The notes under the pieces are model-generated. The model was not told the origin of the DNA. It worked only from the letters and a program-made list of their open reading frames with translations, and did not search any database. 64,000 nucleotides of DNA, from positions 124,001 to 188,000 of the forward strand of contig NZ_JABYQT010000002.1 in the NCBI RefSeq assembly GCF_020075495.1. Direction: 5' to 3'. This DNA is from Vreelandella aquamarina. GTDB lineage: Bacteria; Pseudomonadota; Gammaproteobacteria; Pseudomonadales; Halomonadaceae. A program made the position numbers and the translations under genes. Shown one piece after another: positions 34,163 through 42,013 of the stretch (position 1 is its first letter; every line of letters starts with the position of its first letter).

Positions 34163-35199
34163 GGATTGTTGGATTCTTCAGGTGTAAATGATGAAAGCTG
34201 CGTGCTGCCACGCGGGCACAGCCTGGGCGCGTGGCGGTGGAGGACGGTGGCTGGTGTCGTGCTCTTGAGCTGATTGAGCAGGCAGGTGACTGCAGCGCGG
34301 CCAATGGCATCGGTTGGCTGCGCCAACGTGGTGATGCCTGGAGCGATCAGCGCACACCAGTCGAGCTCGTCGATGCCCATCAAACCGACCGGCCCCATGG
34401 CAAGCCCGAGGCGCTGAAAGCCGCGCGCAAGCGCCAGCGTCACGTTGCCATTGCCGCACAGCACGGCTGCCGGGCCCGCGGACTGGGCAAAGGCTTTCAA
34501 GGTGGGCAGCACCGCATCGGGCTCGAGGCTATTCAGCAGCAGTGTCCGGCTAGTCAGCCCGCGCGGCCTTGCCTGCTGTTCAAAGCGAATGAGTCGCGCC
34601 TGGCGGGTGCTGGCCTGAGTGGGGGATTCGCTGACATACAGTACCGAGCGGTAGCCCTGGAGAACCAGGTGCTCCAGGGCCATATCGATGGCCTGCGCGT
34701 TGTCCAGGCCGATCACGTCAGCCTTCAACTGGTTCACTTCACGATCGAGCAGCACCAGCGGAACGCCGCTGTGCATCAGTGCTTGAAGCGGCGCTTCCGG
34801 CTGGCCGGACGCGTTGATGATCAACCCTTCCACCTGATAGGCCGCAAGCGTTGCCAGCTGGGTCTGCTCGAGCACCGGGTCGTTGTCGGTATTGCACACG
34901 ATCAGCGAATAGCCCTGGGCGCGCGCCGCCTGCTCAACGCCGTGCACCAGCGCCACGGAAAACGGGTTACGGATATCGGCAACCAGCATGCCCAGAAGGC
35001 GAGAGCCGCCGCCTTTCAATCCGCGCGCCATCAGGTTGGGGCGGTAGCCAAGCGTATGCGCGGCGCGTTCGATGCGCGCACAAAGCGCGGGCGAGAGCTT
35101 GTCGCGCTCGGGGCCAAAAAAGCGCGAGACGCTGGTTTTCGACGTTCCTGCCAGCGTGGCGACTTCGATCAGGGTGGCGCGAGAGGGTGGCAAAGGCAA
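34159..35199 (-). CDS. LacI-family transcriptional regulator of the kinase/reductase operon
   Basis: LacI-type regulator. The N-terminal HTH 'ATLIEVATLAGTSKTSVSRFFG' with hinge 'LGYRPNLMARGLKGGGSRLLGMLVADIRNPFS' is followed by a periplasmic-binding-fold effector domain ('VDREVNQL'-like segment 'LVLLDREVNQLKADVIGLDNAQAI', 'VGLMGIDELDW', 'LAQPTDAIG'). The start is uncertain: no ATG is in frame. TTG 35199 (346 residues) or TTG 35193 puts the HTH at the N-terminus as usual; a TTG at 35277 would extend it by 26 residues across the palindrome at 35217-35230, which I consider regulatory DNA. It is coupled to the kinase gene, suggesting PtxS/GntR-like control by a keto-aldonate. Confidence 0.85.
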   Translation of the reverse strand: MPLPPSRATLIEVATLAGTSKTSVSRFFGPERDKLSPALCARIERAAHTLGYRPNLMARGLKGGGSRLLGMLVADIRNPFSVALVHGVEQAARAQGYSLIVCNTDNDPVLEQTQLATLAAYQVEGLIINASGQPEAPLQALMHSGVPLVLLDREVNQLKADVIGLDNAQAIDMALEHLVLQGYRSVLYVSESPTQASTRQARLIRFEQQARPRGLTSRTLLLNSLEPDAVLPTLKAFAQSAGPAAVLCGNGNVTLALARGFQRLGLAMGPVGLMGIDELDWCALIAPGITTLAQPTDAIGRAAVTCLLNQLKSTTPATVLHRHAPRLCPRGSTQLSSFTPEESNNP

Positions 35200-35216
35200 G
35201 ATCCATGATATTGAAT

Positions 35217-35230
35217 TGGGAACGTTCCCA
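35217..35230. promoter_or_regulatory. LacI-family operator palindrome TGGGAACGTTCCCA
   Basis: Perfect 14-bp palindrome with a central CG, the classical form of LacI/GalR-family operators, 18 bases upstream of the preferred LacI start. Probably autoregulatory for lacI-kinase-reductase and possibly for the divergent gene at 35427. Confidence 0.75.
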
Positions 35231-35426
35231 TTGCCATTCAAGGTAGAGGTTTCGCTCTTTATTGGCAATATCGCCAAAAGTGGTAGAGCGAACTCGCCGC
35301 GAATCGATAGCGATGTGGTTACATCGCACCGAACCGCGGGAAAACTGCCCGATGTAGCTGCCTCGAGAAGCGTTCCGTGTCGGAGCAGGGTAAACTACGC
35401 GCTTTTGCATGAGCGATGGTCGCGGT

Positions 35427-36233
35427 ATGTCCACCATTTACGAACTGACCGGCGCCGGTGATCGTTACTTCGATGGCCTGGTCGACAAGTTTTCCCGCTC
35501 GCTGTATCAGGCGCCGCGCGGCGAGTTGCGCCTTGCCATGCTCGATTACCTGCTGCCGCAAATGCTGCGCCTTGACCAGCAGCCGGTGCTGGATATCGGC
35601 GGCGGGCTTGGCCAGCAGGCGGCCTGGTTTGCCGAGCGCGGCCATTCGGTCACCATGGCCGAGCCTTCCATTGACATGCTCGATTACGCCCGCCAGTGGC
35701 ACCGTGAGGCGAAGGGGCTTCCCCATGAGGCGATTCGCTACGTGAACGCGCCGCTGCAGGCGCTGATTGATGAAGCTCCCGGCCCCTGGCCGCTGATTAC
35801 CTGCCACGCCGTGCTCGAGTGGTTGGGCGACCCGCGTGCAGCCATTGCCGTTCTGGCCAGCCTGCTGGCCCCGGGTGGGCAGCTCAGTCTGATGGTATTC
35901 AATCGCGATGCGCTGCGTTTTTCCAATGCCGTGAAGGGCAATCTGGAAAAGGCGCTGAACGACCGTCTGGAAGGAATGGGCAAGCGCCAGCGGCTGACGC
36001 CGATATCGCCGGTCACCCACGCACAGATCGAGACGTGGAGCGCGGAAAACCGCCTGGCGATCACCGAGGTAGCGGGCATCCGCGTGTTTCAGGACTACTT
36101 GCGCCATCCGCCGACCAGCGACGACGAACGCGACACTCTGCTGGCGCTGGAAAGACAGTACTGCCGACACGACCCGCACTGGCGGCTGGGCCGCTATCTG
36201 CTTTACACACTGACCAAACCGGAGGCCGCATGA
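35427..36233 (+). CDS. cmoM: tRNA 5-carboxymethoxyuridine methyltransferase CmoM
   Basis: 268-residue SAM-dependent methyltransferase. SAM motif I 'VLDIGGGLGQQAAWFAERGHSV', motif 'ITCHAVLEWLGDPRAA' and 'LLAPGGQLSLMVFN'; 'FSRSLYQAPRGELRLA' near the start and 'GIRVFQDYLR', 'LERQYCRHDPHWRLGRYL' near the end match E. coli CmoM (SmtA). It methylates the carboxymethoxy group of cmo5U34 in wobble tRNAs made by CmoA/CmoB, both encoded at 51-53 kb here. Start chosen at ATG 35427; ATG 35409 is equally open and neither has a strong ribosome site. Overlaps rsmC by four bases. Confidence 0.9.
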   Translation: MSTIYELTGAGDRYFDGLVDKFSRSLYQAPRGELRLAMLDYLLPQMLRLDQQPVLDIGGGLGQQAAWFAERGHSVTMAEPSIDMLDYARQWHREAKGLPHEAIRYVNAPLQALIDEAPGPWPLITCHAVLEWLGDPRAAIAVLASLLAPGGQLSLMVFNRDALRFSNAVKGNLEKALNDRLEGMGKRQRLTPISPVTHAQIETWSAENRLAITEVAGIRVFQDYLRHPPTSDDERDTLLALERQYCRHDPHWRLGRYLLYTLTKPEAA

Positions 36234-37219
36234 GCGCGCAATTACCCGCCTGCCAGTTGCTGGAGCGCCAGCAGAGCGACTATTCGCACCACTTTGCCAT
36301 CGCGCCGCCGCTCGACGCCTGGCTGATGGATCACACGCTTGGCGCAGTAAGCGGGGATTTGAGCGTGGTCGAGGCCTGGGGCGAGCGCGGCAAGCTCGCC
36401 GGCAGTCCCTTTGCGCTTTCAGCATCCTTCGAGCGTGCGGTGCTGTTCTGGCCCAAGGCGCTGAAGTTGGGCATCTGGTGGGTGGAGTGGCTATGCGAGG
36501 TACTGCCCGAAGGCGCGCCGCTCGAGATCGTGGGTGAACACAACGGTGGCATCAAGCGCGTGCCCAAGGTGCTCGAGGAGCTGGGCATGGCTTGCGACAA
36601 GCTGGATAACGCCCGGCGCTGCTCGCTTTATGCGACGCGTACGGTAAAAAGAGTCAGGGAAGCTGAGCAATCCGCCTGGCAGCCGTTCGACGCCCTGGGA
36701 CTTGAATTGGTCAGCCACCCCGGTGTGTTTGGTCATGGCAAGCTGGACGAAGGCACACAGCTTCTTCTGGAAAGCCTGGAAGGTCAGCTACCCAAGGCCC
36801 CCAGACGAATACTCGACATGGGCTGTGGCGATGGCATCATCAGCGCCTGGCTTGCCAACAAGGGCCATGCGGTCACCGCCGTGGATGTCAGCGACTTCGC
36901 CGTTGAGGCTACCCGGCGCACGTTAGCGGCCAATGGGCTTGAAGGACGCGTGCTGCAAAGCGATGTGTACAGCGCCCTTGACGACGAAACGTTCGACCTG
37001 ATCATCAGCAACCCGCCATTTCATCAGGAACGCGATATCAGCTATGGCCCTAGTCAGCGTCTGATCCAAAAGGCCCCTGCACATCTTGCCAGAGGCGGAC
37101 AGTTTGTCATCGTCGCCAACGGCTTTCTGCCTTATCCAGCGCTATTGGAAAGCTCTTTTGGCAGCTTCGAGGTGCTGGCCGATAACCGGCGCTTTCGCGT
37201 GTATGCAGCAAGCAAGTAA
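36230..37219 (+). CDS. rsmC: 16S rRNA (guanine1207-N2)-methyltransferase RsmC
   Basis: 329 residues; the ATG overlaps the cmoM stop (ATGA) with GGAGG just upstream. Two tandem methyltransferase-like domains, the N-terminal one degenerate (about 1-165) and the C-terminal one active: SAM motif 'ILDMGCGDGIISAWLANKGHAVTAVDVS' and the N2-guanine signature SNPPFH at about 260-265. Methylates G1207 of 16S rRNA in the 30S subunit. Pairing with cmoM makes a small translation-modification operon. Confidence 0.93.
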   Translation: MSAQLPACQLLERQQSDYSHHFAIAPPLDAWLMDHTLGAVSGDLSVVEAWGERGKLAGSPFALSASFERAVLFWPKALKLGIWWVEWLCEVLPEGAPLEIVGEHNGGIKRVPKVLEELGMACDKLDNARRCSLYATRTVKRVREAEQSAWQPFDALGLELVSHPGVFGHGKLDEGTQLLLESLEGQLPKAPRRILDMGCGDGIISAWLANKGHAVTAVDVSDFAVEATRRTLAANGLEGRVLQSDVYSALDDETFDLIISNPPFHQERDISYGPSQRLIQKAPAHLARGGQFVIVANGFLPYPALLESSFGSFEVLADNRRFRVYAASK

Positions 37220-37268
37220 GTCATGTTCAGAGGCGTTGCCTGGCGAGTAGTGCTTGAGGGCCATATAC

Positions 37269-38579
37269 CTAACTCGCCGGTAATGCCGGCAACCAGAAGA
37301 CCAGCGCCAGAAGCGTTGCCAACAGCACCGGCGGGGTGATCAAGAGCCCCACTTTCATGTACTGCCCCCAGCTGATCCGGTACCCCTTGCGCGCCAGCAC
37401 GTGAAGCCAGAGCAGCGTGGCCAGGCTGCCGATGGGGGTGAGCTTTGGCCCCAGGTCGTTACCGATCACGCTGGCGTAGATCATGAGCTCCTGGGTCAAC
37501 GCGGGAAGCGTTGCCTGATCGATCGCCAGTGCCGCCACCAGGGTGGACGGCATGTTGTTCATGATGGATGCAACGATAGCGACCATGAACCCGGTGCCTA
37601 CCGTGGCGACGATAGTGCCTTGCCCCGCAAGCCACTCGAGCGCCTGTACGCCGTAGCCAGTCAGGCCCGCATTGCCCAGCCCGTAAACCACCAGATACAT
37701 GCCGATGGAAAACAATACGATCTGCCAGGGCGCGCCGCGCAGCGCCTGGTTGACCGATACGACCGCACCGCGGCCGCCGCGCCACCAGCGCCCGGCAAGC
37801 GCCATCAGAAGTATGGCCGCCGTACCGGTGACAAAGGCGATGGGCACCTCCAGCGGGGCGGTAACGAAGTAGGCCGCCATCAGCAGCGCCAAGAGCGGAA
37901 AGGCGGCTCGGAACACCAGCGGGTCCTTCACCGCCGAGTGCGGCGCTTCGAGCTTGTCCATCGAGTACCTTGGTGGTATCCGGCGGCCGAAGGCGAGCCA
38001 GAGCACGCTGAGGGTGGCGGCAAGCGACACCAGGTTGACCGGCACCATGACCAGGGCGTAGCGATCAAAGCCGATGGCGAAATAGTTGGCGGTAACGATA
38101 TTGACCAGATTGGAGATCACCAGCGGAAGGCTCGCGGTATCCGCCACGAACCCGGTCGCGATGATGAAGGCCAGTGCAGCGGGCGGCGTGACGTTCAGGC
38201 GCAGCAGAATGGCGATGACGATGGGCGTGAGTAGCAAGGCTGCGCCGTCGTTGGCAAAGAAGGCGGCAATGAAGGCGCCCAGAAGGACTACCAGGGGAAA
38301 GAGCAGGTGCCCTCGGCCATTACCCCAGCGCGCCACATGCAGCGCCGCCCAGGCGAAGAAGCCAGCTTCGTCGAGAATCAGCGAAATGATGATCAGCGCG
38401 ACGAAGGTAAAGGTGGCGTCCCAGACGATCTCCCAGACGACGGCTATCTCGGCCAGTTGCACCACGCCTGTCGATAGCGCCGCCACTGCGCCCCCCAGCG
38501 CGCTCCAGCCAATGCCCAGCCCCTTCGGCTGCCAGATCACCAGCACCAAGGTAACGATAAAGATGGCCATCGCCAGCAT
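37269..38579 (-). CDS. arsB: Arsenite efflux permease ArsB
   Basis: 436 residues, 11-12 transmembrane helices, matching ArsB along its length: 'LVIWQPKGLGIGWSA', 'FVALIIISLILDEAGFFAWAALHVARWGNGRG', 'FFANDGAALLLTPIVIAILL', 'VADTASLPLVISNLVNIV', 'GAPWQIVLFSIGMYLVVYGL', 'IMNNMPSTLVAALAID', 'IGNDLGPKLTPIGSLATLLWLHVLARKG'. Extrudes As(III)/Sb(III) in exchange for protons. Last gene of arsR-arsC-arsB on the minus strand, six bases after arsC. No arsA or arsD, so it works as a secondary pump. Confidence 0.96.
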   Translation of the reverse strand: MLAMAIFIVTLVLVIWQPKGLGIGWSALGGAVAALSTGVVQLAEIAVVWEIVWDATFTFVALIIISLILDEAGFFAWAALHVARWGNGRGHLLFPLVVLLGAFIAAFFANDGAALLLTPIVIAILLRLNVTPPAALAFIIATGFVADTASLPLVISNLVNIVTANYFAIGFDRYALVMVPVNLVSLAATLSVLWLAFGRRIPPRYSMDKLEAPHSAVKDPLVFRAAFPLLALLMAAYFVTAPLEVPIAFVTGTAAILLMALAGRWWRGGRGAVVSVNQALRGAPWQIVLFSIGMYLVVYGLGNAGLTGYGVQALEWLAGQGTIVATVGTGFMVAIVASIMNNMPSTLVAALAIDQATLPALTQELMIYASVIGNDLGPKLTPIGSLATLLWLHVLARKGYRISWGQYMKVGLLITPPVLLATLLALVFWLPALPAS

Positions 38580-38585
38580 AGCGGG

Positions 38586-39002
38586 TTACTCGCTTTGGTG
38601 AGACGACGGCGTTACCTGCTCGCCATCCTCTTTGGTAAACGATGCGACGGGGTGAGCCAGCAGGTCGAAAACCTCTTCTGAGGGGCGGCAGAGTCGTGCG
38701 CCCTTGGCGGTCACGACGATAGGGCGATTGATCAGGATCGGGTGTGCCAGCATGGCCTCGATCAGCTCAGCGTCACCGAGTGCCGGATTATCCAAGCCGA
38801 GCTCCTTGAAGGGTGTCTCCTTGGCGCGCAAAAGCTCGCGGGGCGTCATGCCCATCATCGCCAACAGCTCGATCAGCCGCTCGCGGCTGGGCGGGGTTGC
38901 CAGGTACTCGATCACCTCCGGTGACTCGTTGGAGGCCCGCATGATGGCCAGCGTATTGCGTGAGGTGCCGCAATTGGGGTTGTGGTAGATCAAGGGGATC
39001 AT
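38586..39002 (-). CDS. arsC: Glutaredoxin-dependent arsenate reductase ArsC
   Basis: 138 residues from ATG 39002, preceded by AGGAG. Thioredoxin-fold ArsC of the E. coli plasmid R773 type: 'IYHNPNCGTSRNTLAI' with the single catalytic Cys11, 'TPPSRERLIELLAMMGMTPRELLRAKETPF', 'AHPILINRPIVVTAKGARLCRPSEEVFDLL' including the conserved Arg pair. Reduces arsenate to arsenite for ArsB. The start overlaps the arsR stop. Confidence 0.95.
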   Translation of the reverse strand: MIPLIYHNPNCGTSRNTLAIMRASNESPEVIEYLATPPSRERLIELLAMMGMTPRELLRAKETPFKELGLDNPALGDAELIEAMLAHPILINRPIVVTAKGARLCRPSEEVFDLLAHPVASFTKEDGEQVTPSSHQSE

Positions 39003-39358
39003 GGCGGTGGCTCCTGGTTGGTCGGTGAGGCGCAGGTATTCAGCGTCTCGATCAAGGGGGTACATAGCGAGGGGTTGCCGGCGCAACAGTCGCTGATCAG
39101 AAAGGCGAGCACCTGATGCATGTGCGCAAGGCTTGCGCGGTAGATGATCGAGCGGCTCTCGCGTTGCGAACTTACCCAGCCCGCACGGGCAAGCACGGCT
39201 AGGTGGGTGGACATCGTATTATGGGGTACGCCGAGTCTTCGGGCGATTGCGCCCGCGGGCAACCCCTCGGGCTCATGGCGCAAGAGCAGGCGTAGCGCTT
39301 CGAGGCGGGTTGCCTGGGAAAGCGCGCTGAAACTAGACGTGGCAATATTTATTTCCAT
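38999..39358 (-). CDS. arsR: ArsR-family arsenical-responsive repressor
   Basis: 119-residue winged-helix repressor from ATG 39358; an ATG at 39397 is also in frame but would read through the operator. HTH region 'LPAGAIARRLGVPHNTMSTHLAVLARAGWVSSQRESRSIIY'. It lacks the CxC motif of R773 ArsR in the recognition helix; instead Cys91-Cys92 and Cys99 sit in the C-terminal helix region (SDCCAGNPSLC), like the Acidithiobacillus-type As(III) site. The palindrome at 39355-39382 overlaps the start. Confidence 0.9.
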   Translation of the reverse strand: MEINIATSSFSALSQATRLEALRLLLRHEPEGLPAGAIARRLGVPHNTMSTHLAVLARAGWVSSQRESRSIIYRASLAHMHQVLAFLISDCCAGNPSLCTPLIETLNTCASPTNQEPPP

Positions 39359-39382
39359 ATGTCGAGTATCATGGACATATGG
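39355..39382. promoter_or_regulatory. ArsR operator (inverted repeat)
   Basis: Perfect inverted repeat CCATATGTC / GACATATGG (39355-39363 and 39374-39382) with a ten-base spacer, spanning the arsR start codon at 39358. A one-turn-spaced symmetric site of this kind fits dimeric ArsR autorepression. Confidence 0.75.
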
Positions 39383-39447
39383 AGCAACGACAAGCATTTC
39401 ATCAAATATTTATGAACGGAGGATGGTGGCTGAACGCGTCTGGCTGG

Positions 39448-39966
39448 CTATGTGCCAGCGTAACGAATCGCCGTCACCGTATAGAACGTCTCGCCACTGG
39501 GCGTGAGTACCGTGACCTCGTCGTCCACTGCCTTGCCCAGCAACGCTTTCGCCATGGGCGCATCGATACTGATCCAGCGTTTCTGGGTATCTATCTCGTC
39601 ATGGCCGACGATGCGAATATCCAGCGCTTTGCCGTCATCGTCCTCCAGGCTGACATACGCGCCGAAAAAGACCTTGTCGGTATCTGTGGGCAGTCGGTCC
39701 ACCACCTGCAGTTCGTCGAGCCGTTTGGTCAGATAACGGATGCGGGCGATCACGCGGTTGAGTTCTTTCTTGTTGTAGGTGTAGTCCGCATTCTCCGAAC
39801 GGTCGCCAAGGGCCGCGGCTTCCCCTACCTTGGTGGAAAGCGCCGGGCGTTTCACTCGCGAGAGATGGTCGAGAATGCCGCGCAGCCGGGCGGCGCCGTC
39901 CGCGGTGATCAGATTGCTCTTGGGTTCCTGGCGCGGGTCCTTGGCCGGGTCGCGCCAGCGGGTCAT
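39448..39966 (-). CDS. greB: Transcription elongation factor GreB
   Basis: 172 residues from ATG 39966 (AAAGG seven bases upstream; ATG 39981 and TTG 40002 are alternatives). The N-terminal coiled coil carries the acidic tip 'LGDRSENADYTYNKKEL', which stimulates transcript cleavage by backtracked RNA polymerase; the C-terminal FKBP-like part has 'VFFGAYVSLEDDDG', 'RIVGHDEID' and 'SIDAPMAKALLGK', GreB rather than GreA in character. The start MTRWRDP fits Pseudomonas-type GreB. Stands alone between arsR and a divergent exported protein. Confidence 0.95.
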   Translation of the reverse strand: MTRWRDPAKDPRQEPKSNLITADGAARLRGILDHLSRVKRPALSTKVGEAAALGDRSENADYTYNKKELNRVIARIRYLTKRLDELQVVDRLPTDTDKVFFGAYVSLEDDDGKALDIRIVGHDEIDTQKRWISIDAPMAKALLGKAVDDEVTVLTPSGETFYTVTAIRYAGT

Positions 39967-40169
39967 GTTGCGGCCTTTCATGGGCAAGCTCTCTTGGGTC
40001 AATCCACTAGCTTACGTGAATCCAGGCGCTGCGGGCAAAGCTGGAAATGAGGGCAAGGCCGGATATAACGAAGGGCGACTAGCGGATCATTCAAACGTTC
40101 GTTACATTGTCGAGGTGGGCGATTCAGCCCGCAAACGCTACGCTGATAAAAATAATTCAGGAGACTGTC

Positions 40170-40814
40170 ATGCGCGTTCTACCCGTTTCACGTTTATTGA
40201 TGACTGCCGCCCTCAGCGGCACCCTGGCGCTGGCCTCGATAACGGCCACGGCCTATGAGAGTGAGCTTTTCTCGCTGAAGAATCGCTGGGAACACACCAT
40301 GAGCGACCTGCCGGCCAACCAGCGTGAAAGTACCTTGAAGACCCTGTCCGAGGAAGCCACGGCGCTGGTGAGCGAGAACCCTGATCAGGCCGAACTGCTG
40401 GTCTGGCAGGGAATCATCCTGGCGTCCTACGCCCGTGAGCGCGGCGGCCTTGGCGCACTCGGTATCGCGGGTGATGCGCGCGATGCGCTGGAGCGGGCCA
40501 TTGCACTTGACCCCCAGGGCGGCAACGGCTCGGCCTACGTCACGCTGGGGGCGCTTTACGACAACGTGCCGGGGCGCCCGATCAGCTTTGGAAGCAGTGA
40601 CAAGGCCCGGCAGATGTTCCAGCGCGCCGTTGAGGTTCGCCCCGACGGTATCGACGTCAACTACTACTACGCCGAGTTCCTGCTTGAAGAGGGCGATACC
40701 CAGGCGGCCCGTGAACACGCCGAGCGCGCGGTGAACGGCACCCCGCGTGCCCAGCGCGAGCTTTCCGATGAAGCGCTGCGCCGTGATGCTCAGGCCATGT
40801 TGAGCCGCATGTAA
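40170..40814 (+). CDS. Exported TPR-repeat protein of unknown function
   Basis: 214 residues from ATG 40170, preceded by GGAG. An N-terminal signal peptide (residues 1-29, ...LALASITATAYE) sends it to the periplasm. The rest is helical with TPR-like units: 'AELLVWQGIILASYARERGG', 'DARDALERAIALDPQGGNGSAYVTLGALYDNVPG', 'KARQMFQRAVEVRPDGIDVNYYYAEFLLEEGDTQAAREHAERAVNG'. No catalytic motif. Likely a scaffolding or protein-interaction factor; monocistronic between greB and nudF. I do not recognise a specific family. Confidence 0.8.
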   Translation: MRVLPVSRLLMTAALSGTLALASITATAYESELFSLKNRWEHTMSDLPANQRESTLKTLSEEATALVSENPDQAELLVWQGIILASYARERGGLGALGIAGDARDALERAIALDPQGGNGSAYVTLGALYDNVPGRPISFGSSDKARQMFQRAVEVRPDGIDVNYYYAEFLLEEGDTQAAREHAERAVNGTPRAQRELSDEALRRDAQAMLSRM

Positions 40815-40889
40815 TCCCGCCCCGGCCAGATTGGCATTCCCGGTAGCAAGCATTGATAATGGAACGATTGTGACTACTGGGAGTGCCGC

Positions 40890-41564
40890 ATGGCATTCAT
40901 TGCTGAGACTCCATCGCTGGCCACGCCGCTCTATGGCCGCGACGATATTGAACTGATCGAGCGCAAGACACTCTATCAGGGGTTTTTCCGACTTGAAGCT
41001 CTGGAGCTTCGCCACCGCCTGTTCGAAGGTGGCTGGAGCAGACCCATGCACCGCGAAGTCCATAGCCGCTTTGATGCGGTGGGCGTGCTGCTGTATGACC
41101 CCGCACGAGATGCGCTGGTGCTCATCGAGCAGTTCCGGGCCGGGGCGGTCGATGACCCCGTCTCGCCCTGGAAGCTTGAGCTGGTAGCGGGGCTTGTGGA
41201 GCAGGGGGAATCCCTCGAGGAGGTCGCCCGTCGCGAAGCCCAGGAGGAAGCGGGCTGCACGGTGGGAGCGTTGACCTTGCTGCACAGCTACTACCCAAGC
41301 CCCGGCGCTTGCGATGAGCGCGTGACGCTGTTCTGCGGGCTGGTGGATACTCGGGAGCTGGGCGGAATCCATGGGCTTGAGGAAGAGCACGAAGATATTC
41401 GCGTACACGTAGTGGCGTATCCCGCCGCCTGGGAACTCTTGAACCAGGGAAGACTCGACAACGCCATGTGCTTGATTGGCCTGCACTGGCTGGCGGGGCA
41501 GCGTGCCTCGTTGCGTGCAGGGTCACGGCGAGCGCTCATGCATAGCGACAACGACGAGGAGTGA
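40890..41564 (+). CDS. nudF: ADP-ribose pyrophosphatase NudF
   Basis: 224-residue Nudix hydrolase splitting ADP-ribose into AMP and ribose-5-phosphate. The Nudix box at about 101-123 (GLVEQGESLEEVARREAQEE then AGC) has the full G-x5-E-x7-REUxEExGU pattern. The N-terminal dimerisation part ('FFRLEALELRHRLFEGGWSRPMHREV') and 'YYPSPGACDERVTLFCG' are typical of NudF. First gene of nudF-yqiB-cpdA, a conserved gammaproteobacterial cluster. Confidence 0.93.
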   Translation: MAFIAETPSLATPLYGRDDIELIERKTLYQGFFRLEALELRHRLFEGGWSRPMHREVHSRFDAVGVLLYDPARDALVLIEQFRAGAVDDPVSPWKLELVAGLVEQGESLEEVARREAQEEAGCTVGALTLLHSYYPSPGACDERVTLFCGLVDTRELGGIHGLEEEHEDIRVHVVAYPAAWELLNQGRLDNAMCLIGLHWLAGQRASLRAGSRRALMHSDNDEE

Positions 41565-41566
41565 GC

Positions 41567-42013
41567 ATGGCGAGAACAGCCTACGTCACCGATTTGAAAT
41601 CGCTTCAGGGGGAGTGCAGCGCCAATTATCTGCGCCTCTCGCGCCTGGTGGGCGATATGGAGAGCGGGCAGCGCCGTGAGATTGCGCTAAGCAGTGACGA
41701 ACGCCATTTCGGCGATCTTCAACTGACGGTCGTGGAGCAGGCGCCTTACACCACCATGGTGGACGTTACCCAAAGCGGCCCGTTGGACAGCATCATGGCA
41801 GGCCCGCGCATGCGCGTGCACCTGTACCACGATGTGCGCATGGCCGAGGTGACCGACTTTCAGCGTGAGCGCCACTTCAGCGGGCGCTATCGTTATCCCA
41901 ACGCACGCATGCACCAGCCCGATGAAAAGCTCCAGCTCAACCGTTTTCTGGGCGAGTGGCTGGCCCACGGCCTGGCCCATGGGCACGCCTATGACCTGCC
42001 GGAGATACGCTGA
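41567..42013 (+). CDS. yqiB: DUF1249 protein YqiB
   Basis: 148 residues from ATG 41567 with GAGGAG six bases upstream (the GTG at 41561 overlaps the nudF stop). Family of unknown function always seen between nudF and cpdA. Conserved pieces: 'SANYLRLSRLV', 'TMVDVTQSG', 'MRVHLYHDVRMAEVTDFQRERHFSGRYRYPNARMHQPDEKLQLNRFLGEWL'. No membrane segment or signal. Stop shares a base with the cpdA start. Confidence 0.9.
   Translation: MARTAYVTDLKSLQGECSANYLRLSRLVGDMESGQRREIALSSDERHFGDLQLTVVEQAPYTTMVDVTQSGPLDSIMAGPRMRVHLYHDVRMAEVTDFQRERHFSGRYRYPNARMHQPDEKLQLNRFLGEWLAHGLAHGHAYDLPEIR

Noticed and set aside
39443-39459. GCTGGC / GCCAGC hairpin at the greB stop
   Set aside because: Short, overlaps coding sequence and lacks a T-run; not convincing as a terminator.
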